NCBI RefSeq assembly: GCF_018260405.1
Contig: NZ_JAGLBG010000003.1
Location: 21,194-85,193 of the forward strand
Reading direction: 5' to 3'
DNA length: 64,000 bases
Source of the DNA: Deinococcus sp.
GTDB lineage: Bacteria > Deinococcota > Deinococci > Deinococcales > Deinococcaceae
A program made the translations under genes and the position numbers. The notes under the pieces are model-generated. The model saw only the letters and a program-made list of their open reading frames with translations, was not told the origin of the DNA and did no database searches. Positions 37,727 through 49,700 of the stretch are shown here, piece after piece. Every line of letters begins with the position of its first letter. Within the stretch, counting starts at the first letter, position 1.

Positions 37727-38407
37727 TTACCCTCTACTTCTCGTACCGCCTAGCCACGCCAGCATTCTCGACGGCCAGTCCACCCGGTTATGACGGCTCG
37801 CCCGCCCGCGTAGCAGGCACAGATAGCCGGGCGGCGGCTGGTCGGCAGGGACTGTTTTCAAATCCTCTTCAAGTTGCGCCAGCACAGCCGCCAGGGCGCT
37901 TTCCAGCTCGTTGGGGGCGCACGGCTCACCCAGGCGCAGAAACGCTTCCGGCCACTGCGACCCGCGCAGCACTACCCGCACCGCGACGGGAAACAGCGCG
38001 ACATGCTCACGCCCGGCCAGCCACGCGGCGCCCGGGTGCAGCGGCAACAGGGCCGCCGGGTGCCGGATTTCGCCCGCCGGAAACACCACCGCCCACTCAC
38101 CAGCACGTAAGCCACGCCGCAGCGAACGAACTTCACGCTGCCCGCGCGCGCCAATCAGGCGCAGGAAGGGAAAGCGGGCCAGTTGCGCGTCGGTCATCAT
38201 GATTTGAAAGGGGTGAAGGCAAGCCCAGCCCAGTTCGGCCAGCAGGTAACCGTCCCACCAGGAAGCGTGATTGGGGGCCAGCAGCGCCGCGCCGCGTGGC
38301 ACCCTACCGTACAGCCACACCCCCGCGAGGCTCCTGCGCAGGTTTTGCCGGATAGAGCGGCGCACCAGCAGAGTGATCCACCAGTGATTCAGTCGGCCCC
38401 AGTTCAT
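37727..38407 (-). CDS. PlsC-type acyltransferase
   Basis: 226 residues from the ATG at 38407, which overlaps the stop of the cyclase/hydratase gene (ATGA). The HX4D acyltransferase motif is in NHASWWDG near residue 45, and the second conserved block is [10 protein letters not shown] (usually FPEG). A PDB-style assignment is not possible, but the family transfers fatty acyl chains. Coupling to CruF suggests a carotenoid or carotenoid-glycoside acyltransferase, like CruD or CrtO of staphyloxanthin. A phospholipid role remains possible. Confidence 0.7.
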   Translation of the reverse strand: MNWGRLNHWWITLLVRRSIRQNLRRSLAGVWLYGRVPRGAALLAPNHASWWDGYLLAELGWACLHPFQIMMTDAQLARFPFLRLIGARGQREVRSLRRGLRAGEWAVVFPAGEIRHPAALLPLHPGAAWLAGREHVALFPVAVRVVLRGSQWPEAFLRLGEPCAPNELESALAAVLAQLEEDLKTVPADQPPPGYLCLLRGRASRHNRVDWPSRMLAWLGGTRSRG

Positions 38408-39876
38408 GCCCGCCACCGTGCCAGCGCCAGCACCAGCCCTAGCGCCCCCAGCATCACCAGCAGCGTGACTGCTGCCGCGCCCGGCATCCCCAGCAGCCAC
38501 AGGCCAGCAGGCAAAAACAGCGCCTCTACTGGCAGATAATGCCCGAAATCCAGCCCCGAAACAGGTCGCCGCAAGGCCGGGGCCAGCCGGACAAAAGCCC
38601 AGCTGAGGGCGCTGCCGACCACCCACCAGCCCAGAAAATTCTGGAGCGGTGCCCCGGCCCACAGCGGGCGCGGGTCATGCCACGTCCAGAAGTGCTGGGA
38701 GGTCATCAGCGGTTCCAGGCCCACATCCCAGGCGACCAGCAGCAGGCCCGCCAGCAGGGGCCGCCCGCCCGCGAACCGGGTCGCCAGGAGGCTCAGCGCG
38801 AACCAGCCTAGCAGCACCAGCAGCGGCACGCCCAGCAGCGTGGGGCCGGGTGCGCCCGCGTAACTGTAGCGGCCAAACGGAACTCCGGTCTGAGACCCCA
38901 GGTATTCCACCGCCCAGCCAGCGCCCAGGCCCAGAGCGGCCATTCCCAGTGCCCTTGTCCAGCCCGCCCGCGCTTCCCCGCTCAGGCCAGCGGCGTAACT
39001 TAGGGCCGCGCCGCACAGGGCCAGCATACTCGCCGTCGCCAGCAGCGGAAATCCGGCGGGCCACAGGGGAACCGGCACTTTCAGCAGCAGCGAGAGGGCG
39101 CTCAGGATCAGCCAGGGCTTGAGAAGGGGAAGTGAGCGCTCCAGCCGCCGCCTAGATTCGGGGTGCAAGAAGAGCAGCAGCCCGGTCGACACCAGCAGGT
39201 TGGTCGTCAGAAAAAACAGGGCTTCTTCAAAAGGCAGCGGCCCGGCGTACAGCCCAAGCGTATACCGCTGCGCGATGTGCCAGATGCCTTCGTGAATGGC
39301 GAAAGCGTCGGTCAGCCACAGGTAAAGCGTGGGCAGCAGCGTGGCTGTCCAGAACAGGCGCGGACGGCTGAAGACCAAATCCCCGCTGAAAGCCCATTGC
39401 CCCGCCAGCACCGGGTAAGCCCAGCCCAGAATGAGGCCCAGGTAAAAGGACTGGGGCTGGCGCAGACAAAACGCCCCTAGCAGCGCCAGCCCCAGCAGCA
39501 GCGCCGCGCCACCCCAGCGCACCCAGGGGGCAGCGGGCGGCGCACTCTCGCGCTCACGCCGCAGCAGCCACAGGGTAAACAGGCCCGTCATAAGCGTCTG
39601 GAGAACGAAGAAGGCATATTCTTCGTAAGGCACGTACCCGATGCGCCCCAGCACCCGCTCCGGCGGATAGCTCCAGACACGCTTGAACACCAGGTAGTTG
39701 TCCCAGGGCGTGGTGTACACGAATGCCACCGCCACCAGCCCCAGCAGCCAGCCGCGCGTCCAACGGTCATCCGCGTTCAGAAGGCCCGCTAGCGGCCCGG
39801 CCCGGCGCCGCGTGAGGTACAGCAGCAGCGCTAGCACGGGAACGATAAAGGTGAGGTGGTACTGGAGGTAGGTCAT
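38404..39876 (-). CDS. cruF: Lycopene cyclase (CrtYcd-type) fused to carotenoid 1',2'-hydratase CruF
   Basis: A 490-residue polytopic membrane protein. Residues 1-235 hold two lycopene-cyclase repeats of the heterodimeric CrtYc/CrtYd type: [25 protein letters not shown] near 80, and [16 protein letters not shown] near 215. Residues about 245-490 match Cru[17 protein letters not shown] near 330, [10 protein letters not shown] near 385 and [11 protein letters not shown] near 410. One chain could therefore make the beta-ring at one end of lycopene and hydrate the other end, giving the monocyclic 1'-hydroxy skeleton of deinoxanthin. In D. radiodurans these steps are made by separate proteins. Confidence 0.82.
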   Translation of the reverse strand: MTYLQYHLTFIVPVLALLLYLTRRRAGPLAGLLNADDRWTRGWLLGLVAVAFVYTTPWDNYLVFKRVWSYPPERVLGRIGYVPYEEYAFFVLQTLMTGLFTLWLLRRERESAPPAAPWVRWGGAALLLGLALLGAFCLRQPQSFYLGLILGWAYPVLAGQWAFSGDLVFSRPRLFWTATLLPTLYLWLTDAFAIHEGIWHIAQRYTLGLYAGPLPFEEALFFLTTNLLVSTGLLLFLHPESRRRLERSLPLLKPWLILSALSLLLKVPVPLWPAGFPLLATASMLALCGAALSYAAGLSGEARAGWTRALGMAALGLGAGWAVEYLGSQTGVPFGRYSYAGAPGPTLLGVPLLVLLGWFALSLLATRFAGGRPLLAGLLLVAWDVGLEPLMTSQHFWTWHDPRPLWAGAPLQNFLGWWVVGSALSWAFVRLAPALRRPVSGLDFGHYLPVEALFLPAGLWLLGMPGAAAVTLLVMLGALGLVLALARWRA

Positions 39877-39883
39877 ACTACAC

Positions 39884-41449
<1,566 letters not shown>

Positions 41450-41609
41450 AAGCCCAGCATACAGAGCTGTCCCAGACTGCGGCGGTGTGCCGTTGCATTC
41501 TGCTGTTCGTGCTGGCCGGACTTGCCAAGAGTGGTGGGCGGCTCCCTGGCGCGGCTGTGGCTGCTTCAAGCGCGGCACTGCCTGACACCGGTACTGACCC
41601 CGCGCTAGT

Positions 41610-42734
41610 TTAGCGGTGTTCCAGCCACAGTGGGCCACGCGGCCCCAGCGTCAGGCCCGGCTGCGGCGTGGGCCGGCCCCAGCGTACCCGCAGCGGCGGA
41701 GTCTGCGCCAGCACGGTCAGAATCAAACTTTGCGCCAGGTGCATTCCCAGGCAGGTGCGCTCGCCGCCGCCGAAGGGCAGGTAAGCCCAGGCGGGCGGCT
41801 TGGATGCCCAGCGTTCGGGCTGAAAGTCCCGTGGAGCGTCCCACAGCACCGGGTCACGCCCCGACAGATACGGCGCATACAGCGCCAGCGTGCCTTTGGG
41901 GATGTGAATGCCCTCCCACACCAAATCCCGGCTCACCCGGCGGCTGCCCATCCAGCCGGGCGGGTACAGCCGCAGCACTTCCTTGAGCAGCGCGGGATGC
42001 TGCTGGGGGGTGGGCCACCGCGCACAGCAGGCCGCGTACCACAGGCAGTAGGCCAGCGCGTGAGTCACGGTATCGTGCGCCGCCGCCAGCGAAATCCGGG
42101 CTTCCGTCAGGCCGTCTGGAACGCCCAGCAAAAAAGTCAGCAGGTCGGGACGCGGCGCACTCCGGCGCCGCTGGGCCAGTCGGCGCAACTCGGCGTCCAC
42201 CCGGCAGCGGGTCAGCGGTTGCGGCAGTATCGGCACCGGAAAGGCGCGGCGCAGCGGGGCCAGAAAGGTGTGCAGCAGACCTTCGTCAAACTCGCCGCTA
42301 AAGTACGCAGCATTCAGCATTTTCAGGGCGGCGAGGTCGGCCCAGGCCAGGGCGTCATATTGCCGGGGCATGGGCGGCATGGCCACTCGCATGGCGTCCA
42401 CTAGGTTTCCTACCTCTGGGCGCGAAAAACCGGGGTTCAGTTCACGCCGCCGCCCAGCATGTTCCGGCGCGTCGGTCAGGATGATACCGCCCGCCAGGTG
42501 GGGCACCAGCCGCGAGAAACTGCCCACGCTGCGGAAGGTCTCCAGGTCACCTAGCAGCTTTCTGTTCCACTCGGGCGAGAAGCCCACCACTGCACGCAGC
42601 CCTAGTTGTAGCCCGAAAAGTCCCCGGCGCCCCGCCAGCGCCGCACCTTCTTCCAGCAGTGGCAGAGGCTCCGCGCCCCAGCGTGGCAGGTGGCCCAGTC
42701 GGCCCTCGGCGCGCGGCACCGGTAATGTGTTCAA
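41610..42734 (-). CDS. Cytochrome P450, probable carotenoid 2-hydroxylase (CYP287-like)
   Basis: About 374 residues. The haem loop [15 protein letters not shown] carries the axial Cys, the ExxR motif is in [11 protein letters not shown], and DTVTHA stands for the oxygen-binding I-helix. The start is uncertain. I prefer the TTG at 42734, which overlaps the DUF4385 stop (TTGA) and has AAAGGG eight bases upstream; GTG at 42752 is possible. In Deinococcus, CYP287A1 hydroxylates C2 of the beta-ring of deinoxanthin. The carotenoid neighbours support this role. Confidence 0.8.
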   Translation of the reverse strand: MNTLPVPRAEGRLGHLPRWGAEPLPLLEEGAALAGRRGLFGLQLGLRAVVGFSPEWNRKLLGDLETFRSVGSFSRLVPHLAGGIILTDAPEHAGRRRELNPGFSRPEVGNLVDAMRVAMPPMPRQYDALAWADLAALKMLNAAYFSGEFDEGLLHTFLAPLRRAFPVPILPQPLTRCRVDAELRRLAQRRRSAPRPDLLTFLLGVPDGLTEARISLAAAHDTVTHALAYCLWYAACCARWPTPQQHPALLKEVLRLYPPGWMGSRRVSRDLVWEGIHIPKGTLALYAPYLSGRDPVLWDAPRDFQPERWASKPPAWAYLPFGGGERTCLGMHLAQSLILTVLAQTPPLRVRWGRPTPQPGLTLGPRGPLWLEHR

Positions 42735-43228
42735 CCGTAACGCCCTTTCCACTCTTTTTTCTGCGTGGCGTACTCGGGGTTGGCCTCGGCCTCGTCCCAT
42801 TTCGCCTTAAAAATCCGGGCGGCCTCGGCCTTGACCGGGTCTTCGGGGGCGCGGGGTAACTCGGCGCGGCCATGCGCTCCCGACTGACCTTTCTTGTCGT
42901 CAGGGACGGGGCCATCATACTTTTTGCCGCCTTTGTGGTTGGCGTAGCGCCGGGCGCGGGTGTAGCCCATCTGGAGAAACTTGCGGGCCATGTCCGCGCC
43001 CACAAAGTCCCCGGCAGCCAGGTACTCCAGAAAGAGGCCGTAGATTTTTTCACTGCTCTCGCGGGCCTTTTCAGGGGTGGCGAACTTCCAGTAGGGCAAA
43101 ATCTCGCCCTTGTAGGGTTGCACCAGCAGCACGCCCTGTTCCCCGATGCCCACGCGGTAAAGCTCCGGCTGCTGGCGCAAATTCAGTTCGGCGTAGTTGA
43201 GGGTGTAGTCAAATTTGGGGCGTGGCAC
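42731..43228 (-). CDS. DUF4385 family protein
   Basis: 165 residues. I chose the GTG at 43228, which has AAAGGAGA a few bases upstream. It matches DUF4385 through [51 protein letters not shown] and [11 protein letters not shown]. The function is unknown. The C-terminal 40 residues are charged and variable. It lies between the methyltransferase and P450 genes with overlaps on both sides, but nothing links it to carotenoids other than position. Confidence 0.85.
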   Translation of the reverse strand: MPRPKFDYTLNYAELNLRQQPELYRVGIGEQGVLLVQPYKGEILPYWKFATPEKARESSEKIYGLFLEYLAAGDFVGADMARKFLQMGYTRARRYANHKGGKKYDGPVPDDKKGQSGAHGRAELPRAPEDPVKAEAARIFKAKWDEAEANPEYATQKKEWKGRYG

Positions 43229-43844
43229 GCTTCTCCTTTTGTAGCAGCGCAAATTCTACCTGCCCGAAGTGGGCCGCGTGGGTCAGCCGCAGCTCCGGCA
43301 CCTGGCGCTCAATCCAGCTCAGGTCGGGGAAGGTCAGGCCGCCCAGTCTGGCCAGAATCTGCTGACCCAGGCCGCCGCCACTCGCCGCGTACATCAGCCA
43401 CAGCCGCCCGCCCGGTTTGAGCAATCGCGCCGCCTCGCGCAGCAAAGCCGCCGGGTCAGCCGTCTCGTTGAGGGTCGCGCCGATGGTCAGACCGTCGTAG
43501 TTTCCCGCCTCCAGGCCAGTCTTTTCGGCATTCAGACACAGCCAGTTCACCGCGCCCCGCTCCCGCCGCCGCGCCGCTTGCAACATGGCCGGGCTGATGT
43601 CCAGCGCGTCTACTCGGCACCCGGCCCGCGCCAGTACGCCAGCGTAAAAGCCGGTGCTGGTGCCGACATCCAGCCAGTGTTCGCCCGGCAAAGGCTGCGC
43701 CAGACCCAGAAAGAGCCGCCTCTCGCGCTCCAGACTGAACTTTTCGCCGCTGAGCAGCATCAGCGAACGCGCTCGCCACCAGCGGTAGCCCCAGGCGGTA
43801 AGTGGCACAAAATTGCTGCGCTGGGCGCGGGTCAGGCGGTTCAC
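43209..43844 (-). CDS. SAM-dependent methyltransferase (class I)
   Basis: 211 residues from a GTG at 43844 that overlaps the PadR gene stop (GTGA). The SAM-binding motif I is [17 protein letters not shown] near residue 58. [16 protein letters not shown] is motif II, and [14 protein letters not shown] is the post-III strand. The substrate is unknown. It could modify a carotenoid, a quinone or a lipid. The 3' end overlaps the DUF4385 gene. Confidence 0.8.
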   Translation of the reverse strand: MNRLTRAQRSNFVPLTAWGYRWWRARSLMLLSGEKFSLERERRLFLGLAQPLPGEHWLDVGTSTGFYAGVLARAGCRVDALDISPAMLQAARRRERGAVNWLCLNAEKTGLEAGNYDGLTIGATLNETADPAALLREAARLLKPGGRLWLMYAASGGGLGQQILARLGGLTFPDLSWIERQVPELRLTHAAHFGQVEFALLQKEKRATPQI

Positions 43845-44404
43845 GGGGCCACCTCCCCGCGTTCCAGTTCGCCGACCCAGCCGCGCAGCCACTCCAGGTC
43901 GGCGCGGGTCAGGGCCAGGAGGCGGGTTTTGGGCCGTTTCATGCTCTGCGGGAGGCCAGGCAGCTCCAGCAGGCGTTCTTGCATCGCCACGCGGGCTTCA
44001 AGTTGCGCCAGCCGCTCCTGCGCGGCCATCAATCGCTCGGCGGCGGGCAGGTGCTCGCAGAATATGAGGGACACGCTGCCCGGCAGAATCAGGACTTCCT
44101 CGTGTGCCAGCCGGGCCTTGAGCAGTTCGAGGAAATGCGCGTGCCCCGCCTCGGTCAGCCGGTACACCTTGCGGGTGGGCCGCGCTCCGTGCTGCGCGGG
44201 GTGGCTGGCAATCAGGGCGTGCTGCTCCAGCCGGTCCAGCAGCTGGTAGGCCGTCGCCTTTTTAAGGTCAATCACGCAGCCCAGTTGCCGACTGATAAAG
44301 TCGTTGATTTCGTAGCCGTGCCGCTCCTGCGCGCTCAGCAGCCCCAGCAGTAGCAGCACCCGCTCATCGTCAGGAAGGGCAGGAAGAGAAATGAGGTCAG
44401 CCAC
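43841..44404 (-). CDS. PadR-family transcriptional regulator
   Basis: 187 residues starting at GTG with AAGGA upstream. The N-terminal winged helix shows [38 protein letters not shown] and [15 protein letters not shown]. The C-terminal half (about 95-187) is helical and likely mediates dimerisation, as in VirR/Vtr-type PadR proteins. It is the first gene of the leftward carotenoid run and is divergent from the hydrolase-crtB pair. It probably represses both directions from the palindrome at 44424-44435. Confidence 0.85.
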   Translation of the reverse strand: MADLISLPALPDDERVLLLLGLLSAQERHGYEINDFISRQLGCVIDLKKATAYQLLDRLEQHALIASHPAQHGARPTRKVYRLTEAGHAHFLELLKARLAHEEVLILPGSVSLIFCEHLPAAERLMAAQERLAQLEARVAMQERLLELPGLPQSMKRPKTRLLALTRADLEWLRGWVGELERGEVAP

Positions 44405-44413
44405 AGTTCCTTA

Positions 44414-44459
44414 ACTCTAATTGGTCAATCTTGACTATTCAATACCCGACTCATAGATT
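44414..44459. promoter_or_regulatory. Overlapping divergent promoters with a palindromic operator
   Basis: Rightward: TTGACT (44431-44436), a 17-base spacer and TAGATT (44454-44459), ending six bases before the ATG at 44466, so that mRNA would be leaderless. Leftward: TTGAAT (complement of 44437-44442), a 17-base spacer and TAGAGT (complement of 44414-44419), serving the padR gene. The palindrome GTCAA-TC-TTGAC (44424-44435) lies where both promoters cross. One bound dimer, presumably PadR, would block both. Confidence 0.75.
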
Positions 44460-44465
44460 GAGGGC

Positions 44466-45425
44466 ATGAGAAAGCGTCAACTCCTGTTGCCCCTCGCCCT
44501 TATGGTTGCGGGCGGCCTCCTCTTGAGCAGCTGTGCGCCTGCTCAGACCGCCCGGCCTGGTGCCGATGGTTATCTCTTGCGCCCTGCCCTAAGTGGCGAG
44601 CGCCGCAGTCTGAATCTGCCCGGCTTCGGCAAGATCGTGTATTACGCCGACTCGCGTGGCACGGGTCGCCCACTGGTGCTGGCGCACTCCATTAACGCCG
44701 CAGGCAGCGCCTACGAGATGAAACCCCTGTGGGACACCTACGTCGGCACCCGCCCGGTCTACGCGCTGGAATTTCCCGGCTTCGGCAGCAGTGAGCGCCG
44801 CGACGTGCAGTACACCCCAGAGCTGATGACCTCGGCCCTCCGCGCCCTGGTGGCCGAACTGGGAACCGATGTGGATATGGTCAGCCTAAGCCTGGGCAGC
44901 GAGTTTGCTGCTCGCGCCGCCCTGAGTGAGCCGCGTATCAAATCGCTGGCCCTGCTCTCGCCCAGCGGCTTTAGCCAGCCAAGAGGGTCCAGCCAGAGCG
45001 CGAACAGCAGCGAGCGGTATAACCGCCTCAGCGCCATTGGCAGTCCGCTGTACGCCGCCTTGCGCACCCGGCCCAGCATCCACTATTTCCTGAGCCGCAG
45101 CTTCCGGGGGCCGGTGCCCGGCGACCTGATTGACTACGCCATGGAGACCACCCGCCAGCCCGGAGCCAAGTACGCGCCGCTGCACTTCGTGAGTGGCCGC
45201 CTGTTCACGCCCGACGCTTACGGAGACCTGTACAGCAAACTGACCACGCCAACGCTGGTGCTGTATGACCAAGACGGCTTTGTGTCCTTTGAGCGCCTGC
45301 CGCAGTTCGCGCAGCAGCCCAACGCCACGGTGGTCAGGATTCCAGATACCGACGGGCTGGCCCACTGGGAAAAGATGAGTGAGACGAAGGCCGCACTGGA
45401 CGCTTTCTGGGCTAAAATCAGGTAG
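44466..45425 (+). CDS. Alpha/beta hydrolase lipoprotein
   Basis: 319 residues with a lipoprotein signal peptide (lipobox LLSSC, Cys near residue 23). The hydrolase domain has [11 protein letters not shown] (oxyanion region), [12 protein letters not shown], a nucleophile-elbow-like [24 protein letters not shown] and the C-terminal His in GLAHWEK. It would sit on the outer face of a membrane. It is leaderless, divergent from padR, and 55 bases upstream of crtB. Its substrate is unknown; an ester or acyl group of a carotenoid or lipid is conceivable. Confidence 0.8.
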   Translation: MRKRQLLLPLALMVAGGLLLSSCAPAQTARPGADGYLLRPALSGERRSLNLPGFGKIVYYADSRGTGRPLVLAHSINAAGSAYEMKPLWDTYVGTRPVYALEFPGFGSSERRDVQYTPELMTSALRALVAELGTDVDMVSLSLGSEFAARAALSEPRIKSLALLSPSGFSQPRGSSQSANSSERYNRLSAIGSPLYAALRTRPSIHYFLSRSFRGPVPGDLIDYAMETTRQPGAKYAPLHFVSGRLFTPDAYGDLYSKLTTPTLVLYDQDGFVSFERLPQFAQQPNATVVRIPDTDGLAHWEKMSETKAALDAFWAKIR

Positions 45426-45480
45426 TTCTGGCCTCGCCCCTACTGCCCCTTTTTCCGTTCCTGCCCCCTGCGGAGACTTT

Positions 45481-46434
45481 ATGCCCTCACAGCCGCCTGC
45501 GCCGCCCACCGTCAGCCCGCCAAATTCCGCCCTGGCCTGGTGCCGCGAGGTCACGCGCATCCACAGCCACACTTTTTACCGTGGTTCGCTGCTCTATCCG
45601 CGCGGCCAGCGTGAGGCGGTCTGGGCGGTGTACGCGGCTTGCCGGGTCGGGGACGACATCGCCGACTCCGGCAAACCTCTCAGTCAGGCGCAGACCGAGC
45701 TGGACGGCTGGTGGGCGCAGGTGCAGGCGGCTCACGCTGGCAAGCCGGGCCAGAACGACATGGAGCTGGCGCTGGCCTGGGCTTTCGCCCGCTACCCGGT
45801 GCCGCTCTCGGCCTTTGCGGAGCTGTATGCGGGCTTTTGCATGGATTTGGCTGGGCAACAGTACGCCACTCTGGCCGACCTGGAACTGTACTGCCGCCGG
45901 GTCGCGGGCGTGGTGGGCTTCATGATCGCGCCTATCGGGGGCTACCGGGGGGGCGATGACACCCTGCGCTCGGCACTGGCACTGGGCAAGGCCATGCAAC
46001 TGACCAACATCCTGCGCGACGTAGGCGAGGATTTGCGACTGGGGCGGCTGTATCTGCCCGCCGAGTTACTGGCCGAATACGGAGTGAACGTGGGTGACCT
46101 GAAGGCGGGCCGCGTGACCTCGCAGTACCAGGCACTGGTGGAGCACCTGACCTTACTGGCCCATGAGTGGTACGCGCAGGGCTGGCAGGGCGTCGCGCAA
46201 CTTGAAGGCCGGGCCAGGTACGGGGTGGCGGTGGCCGCCCGCCTCTACGCCGGGATTCTGGAGGAGGTGAGAGCGAACGACTACGACAACCTGACGCAGC
46301 GAGCGCATGTGTCAGGACGGCGCAAGCTGTGGCTCACGGTGCACGAACTGCACAAGCACCACCCCCGGCCTGGGCTTTGCCCACTCAACTGGGTGGCCGG
46401 GGGCTACGCCCGCCTGCGCTCGGTGCGCCCATAG
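45481..46434 (+). CDS. crtB: Phytoene synthase
   Basis: 317 residues from the ATG at 45481 with CGGAGA upstream. It joins two geranylgeranyl diphosphates into phytoene. The two Asp-rich motifs are DDIAD near residue 58 and DVGEDL near 180 (in LTNILRDVGEDLRLGRLYLP). YCRRVAGVVGFM is typical. The partner phytoene desaturase (CrtI) is not adjacent, unlike in D. radiodurans. It shares the PadR-controlled rightward promoter with the lipoprotein hydrolase. Confidence 0.93.
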   Translation: MPSQPPAPPTVSPPNSALAWCREVTRIHSHTFYRGSLLYPRGQREAVWAVYAACRVGDDIADSGKPLSQAQTELDGWWAQVQAAHAGKPGQNDMELALAWAFARYPVPLSAFAELYAGFCMDLAGQQYATLADLELYCRRVAGVVGFMIAPIGGYRGGDDTLRSALALGKAMQLTNILRDVGEDLRLGRLYLPAELLAEYGVNVGDLKAGRVTSQYQALVEHLTLLAHEWYAQGWQGVAQLEGRARYGVAVAARLYAGILEEVRANDYDNLTQRAHVSGRRKLWLTVHELHKHHPRPGLCPLNWVAGGYARLRSVRP

Positions 46435-46497
46435 AGGCACAATTGGTTGCGCCGGAATTGAGCGGAGTCGCCCAAAAACGGTCTGCGCCACTGATAA

Positions 46498-46538
46498 AGG
46501 GAGCCTAGGGAAAGATAACTCTTCCCGTAGGCTCCCTT
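46498..46538. terminator. Bidirectional terminator between crtB and the RiPP precursor
   Basis: AGGGAGCCTAGGGAA pairs with TTCCCGTAGGCTCCCT through one bulged base around a 9-base loop. It lies 63 bases after crtB and 15 bases beyond the stop codon of the leftward precursor gene, so it can serve both transcripts. Confidence 0.75.
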
Positions 46539-46552
46539 TGCGCGTCAGGTCT

Positions 46553-46711
46553 TCAGTAGGTGATTGTAGGCGTGGGCACCAGACCCGAGGTGCCGGGGCC
46601 GATCGGCAGGCTGTAAATCAGGGTCACGGCCTGCCAGCGGCCCAGGTTCTGTACTTTGGGAGGCGTATACGTGGGCTGCGGCGTGGGCTGTGCAGTGCTG
46701 GTTTTCATCAT
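46553..46711 (-). CDS. Lasso-like RiPP precursor peptide (52 residues, no Asp or Glu)
   Basis: A small gene read leftwards from an ATG-ATG start at 46711, with TGGAG eight bases upstream. The leader contains YTPPKVQNLGRWQAVT, which fits the lasso-leader motif YxxPx(L/V)xxxGxxxxxT at every position. In known precursors the Thr is the second-last leader residue. The core would then be the last 21 residues, from IYSLPIGPG to TPTITY. There is no Asp or Glu in the whole peptide, so the usual ring to an acidic side chain at position 7-9 cannot form. Ser, Thr and Tyr are abundant in the core and could accept phosphate. It lies 43 bases after the DUF3616 lipoprotein gene and before a terminator. Confidence 0.75.
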   Translation of the reverse strand: MMKTSTAQPTPQPTYTPPKVQNLGRWQAVTLIYSLPIGPGTSGLVPTPTITY

Positions 46712-46754
46712 GTCATTTACTCCAAAAAGGGTCTGTTGGGTTTAAACACAAAGC

Positions 46755-49700
46755 TCAGGGGGTGGGGGCCAGGGCCACGCCACGCAGGGCGGTGTTAGTC
46801 TTGGCGGTGGTTAGCACGGTGGGCGCGCCGCTGAGGCTGCCCAGGTAGCCGCTGGCGTCGGTCAGTTTGACCAGCTGAGTGCCCGCCGCGTTGGTGGCGA
46901 ACAGAGTCACGCTGTTGCCCTGCTGCGCTCCGGTCAGGCCCACATACTTACCACTGGCTGCGCCGGAGGTGACCCAGCTGCCGCTTTGAAGGCTGAATTT
47001 TTCGAGGCCGTTGGCCGCCGTGCCGTCAGCGACATACAGCGTGTCCAGGCCGGGCGTGCCGTCTAGGTCAGCCAAGTAGTAGCTGTAGCTGTCAGCGCTC
47101 AGGGTATCGCTCAGACCGGGCAGGCGGGCAGCGGTCTGGCCGGGGGTGCTTGGCAGGCCGCTACCGATGCTCAGCACGCCCTTGGTGCCGGTGACCGAAC
47201 TGGAGGCGTAGAGCTGGCCGCCGTAGATGTTGAGCTGGCGCAGGTTGGCCGGGGTCGCCAGGATGTTCGTGGAGGTGGTGGCCCCCAGCGGCGCGTAGTT
47301 GACGCCGCCCGCCCCGCCCGCAATATAGAAGCTGCTGCCGTTGGCGCTGGCAACGCTGCGCGGATTGTTGCCGCTCACGGCGTCGGTCAGCGAGGTCGTG
47401 GTGTCCACGTTGCCCTGCGCATCGATGCGCCCGATGGTACGTGGCACAGCACTGGACTTGGTTCCTGACAGGCTGGCGCTGTAGGGCGCCGTGGTGCCGT
47501 AGCCGGTCAGTACCAGAAAGTGACCGTCAGCCGAGCGCGAGAGCAGGCCCTCACTGGTCGCCGTGCCGCTGGCGATAAGCGGCTTGTTGCTGCCGCTGGC
47601 GGCGGTGGGGAGGGCCACGCTGCTCACCAGGCTGCCATCGTTGCCGTTGTAGGTCTCTACGAAGACGGCGTTCCCAGTGTTAGCCAGCGCCGCGCCGCCG
47701 TCGCCCACGCGGTAGACCGACACGTTGGGCAGGCTGGTCACTGGGCTGGTAGGGGCATTGACCGTCGCGGTGGTCGTGGCGCTGACCGGCGCGCCGCTGC
47801 CAGGGGTCACTCCCGCAGTGATGGTCGCGCTGCCTGCGGCGACGGCGGTGGCCTGCCCCGCACTGGTCAGACTTAGGACGCTGCTGTTGCTGCTGCTCCA
47901 GGTAACAGAGACGGTGCAGTTGCTGGGCGTGGTGGTGTAGCTGGCCGTAAAGGTCTGGGTACTGCCCACAGTAAGCGTGGGGCTGGCCGGGGTAATGGTC
48001 AGGTTACTGACCGTGCAGCTCTGGGCGGGCAAAGCGCCAACGGTCACAGTCTCGGCGCGGAACTTCTGCCAGTCCTGGGCGGGGCCTACCAGATCCTTAG
48101 CCACGATGCCGTCACCGTAGAACACGCTGTCGCCGTTGTCGGTCAGCAGTTGCAGGGTCTGCCCAGTCAGCGCCTCGCTGTCAGGGTTCACGGCGGGCAT
48201 ATTCACGATGCTTTCCAGGCTGCCGTCCATGCTGGTCGCCAGACTCTGGAGGTCGTTGCGGAGGTGGGGCGCGTCGCCCGCCTTGCCCGACCACGAGTAC
48301 AGCGCGAAGTTGCTGCCGCTCGTGGCTGGCCCGGCCAGAATCAGGCAGCCCTGGCCGTTGCACTTGAGTTCGCGGATGGCCCGCCCACCCAGGTCGAGCT
48401 GAATGGGCGGGTCAAAAGTGGCGCTGCTGGCCGCGCCCGTCACCAGGTCGACAAAGTTGGTCACCGGCACAATCAAGGCCAGGTTGCGGCTGCTGGTCGT
48501 TTCCAGCGGCGCACGGAAGCTGATATACGCGGTAGTGGTGCCCGGCTTAAAGGCCAGCCCCTCGATGTTGTAGCCCACGCCATCCAGTTCGGGAATCACG
48601 CCCGGCGCGGCGCTGGTGTTCAGCCCCAGCGCCGCGCCGTTGGCATGGTCCCAAGCCAGCAGGTCTTCACGCAGGCGGTCATAACGGCCCACGTAGCTCA
48701 GGGTGGTGGCCGCGCCGCTGCCGCTCACGTCGGTGGCGAACACGCGGTTGCGGTTGGTACGGACCGCGCCCTTCTTGCTGTTGCTCTCGGATCCCAGCCA
48801 GAAAATCCGGTTGCCCAGGCGGGCGCTGGCTTCCAGGTCAATCTCCGGGTTGGCCGTGTCGGTCAGGTTGAGGCTGGAGGTGAAATCGAACTTCGCCAGC
48901 GGCGCACTGGAGGTCGTGGTGGGGTACAGGTTAAGGGTATTGAACTCGTCGTCGGCGACCAACATGTAGCCGCCCAAATCCTGGGCACTGGAAGCATTGC
49001 TCTCATTGCTAAAAAAGCGCGTGCTGGCTGTGGCTCCCGCTGCCTGACTGGCCGCGTATTTGACAGTGTAGCTGGCGCTGGCGCGGGTGCCGTCGGCCAC
49101 CGTGACGGTGATGTCGGCGTAACCTGCTTTCTGGGGGGCAATCTTGAGGGTGCGGTTCGCGCCGCTGCCGCTGAGGCTGACCGTTGCCACGCTGGAATCA
49201 CTGCTGGTCGCGGTGACATTCAGGCCCGCCGCATCGGTGTCGCTGGCAGCCACCGTGAAGTTCAGGCCCTGCACCGAGGCCGGGTCAGTAGGGTCGCCGA
49301 TGGTGCCAGTCACGTAGGCGGGGCCACTGGCAGGCAGCTTCACGTTGGGGTTGGCTCCGGCCTGCGGGGCAATCGCCACGGGCACGTCTATGTTGCTCAC
49401 CGCCGTAAAGACTACAGTATAGAAAAACGGGTCGGTGGTGCCGGACACGGCAGGCATCTGGGTGGCAAAAGTTACGTCGCTGCTGGCTCCGGGGGCCAGG
49501 GTGCTGCCCGTCTGCCAGCCGCTCCCCGAGAGGCCGCCCGTCCCCAGAACCAGACCCGTGGGCAGGTTGACGCCCAGGCCACTGGTGTTAATTGGCACAT
49601 AGGGCGTGGCCGCGCTGTCCACTGCGCCGCTGGCGTCACGCGCCTGAATCGCAACCAGCGAAGCCGCCTGGCCAGAGGCGTCCGAGCCGTCGAAATGCTT

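Noticed and set aside
37727..38662. Longer form of the acyltransferase starting inside the cyclase/CruF gene
   Set aside because: The first 85 residues are a shadow of CruF coding sequence; the ATG at 38407 overlaps the CruF stop and begins the conserved part.
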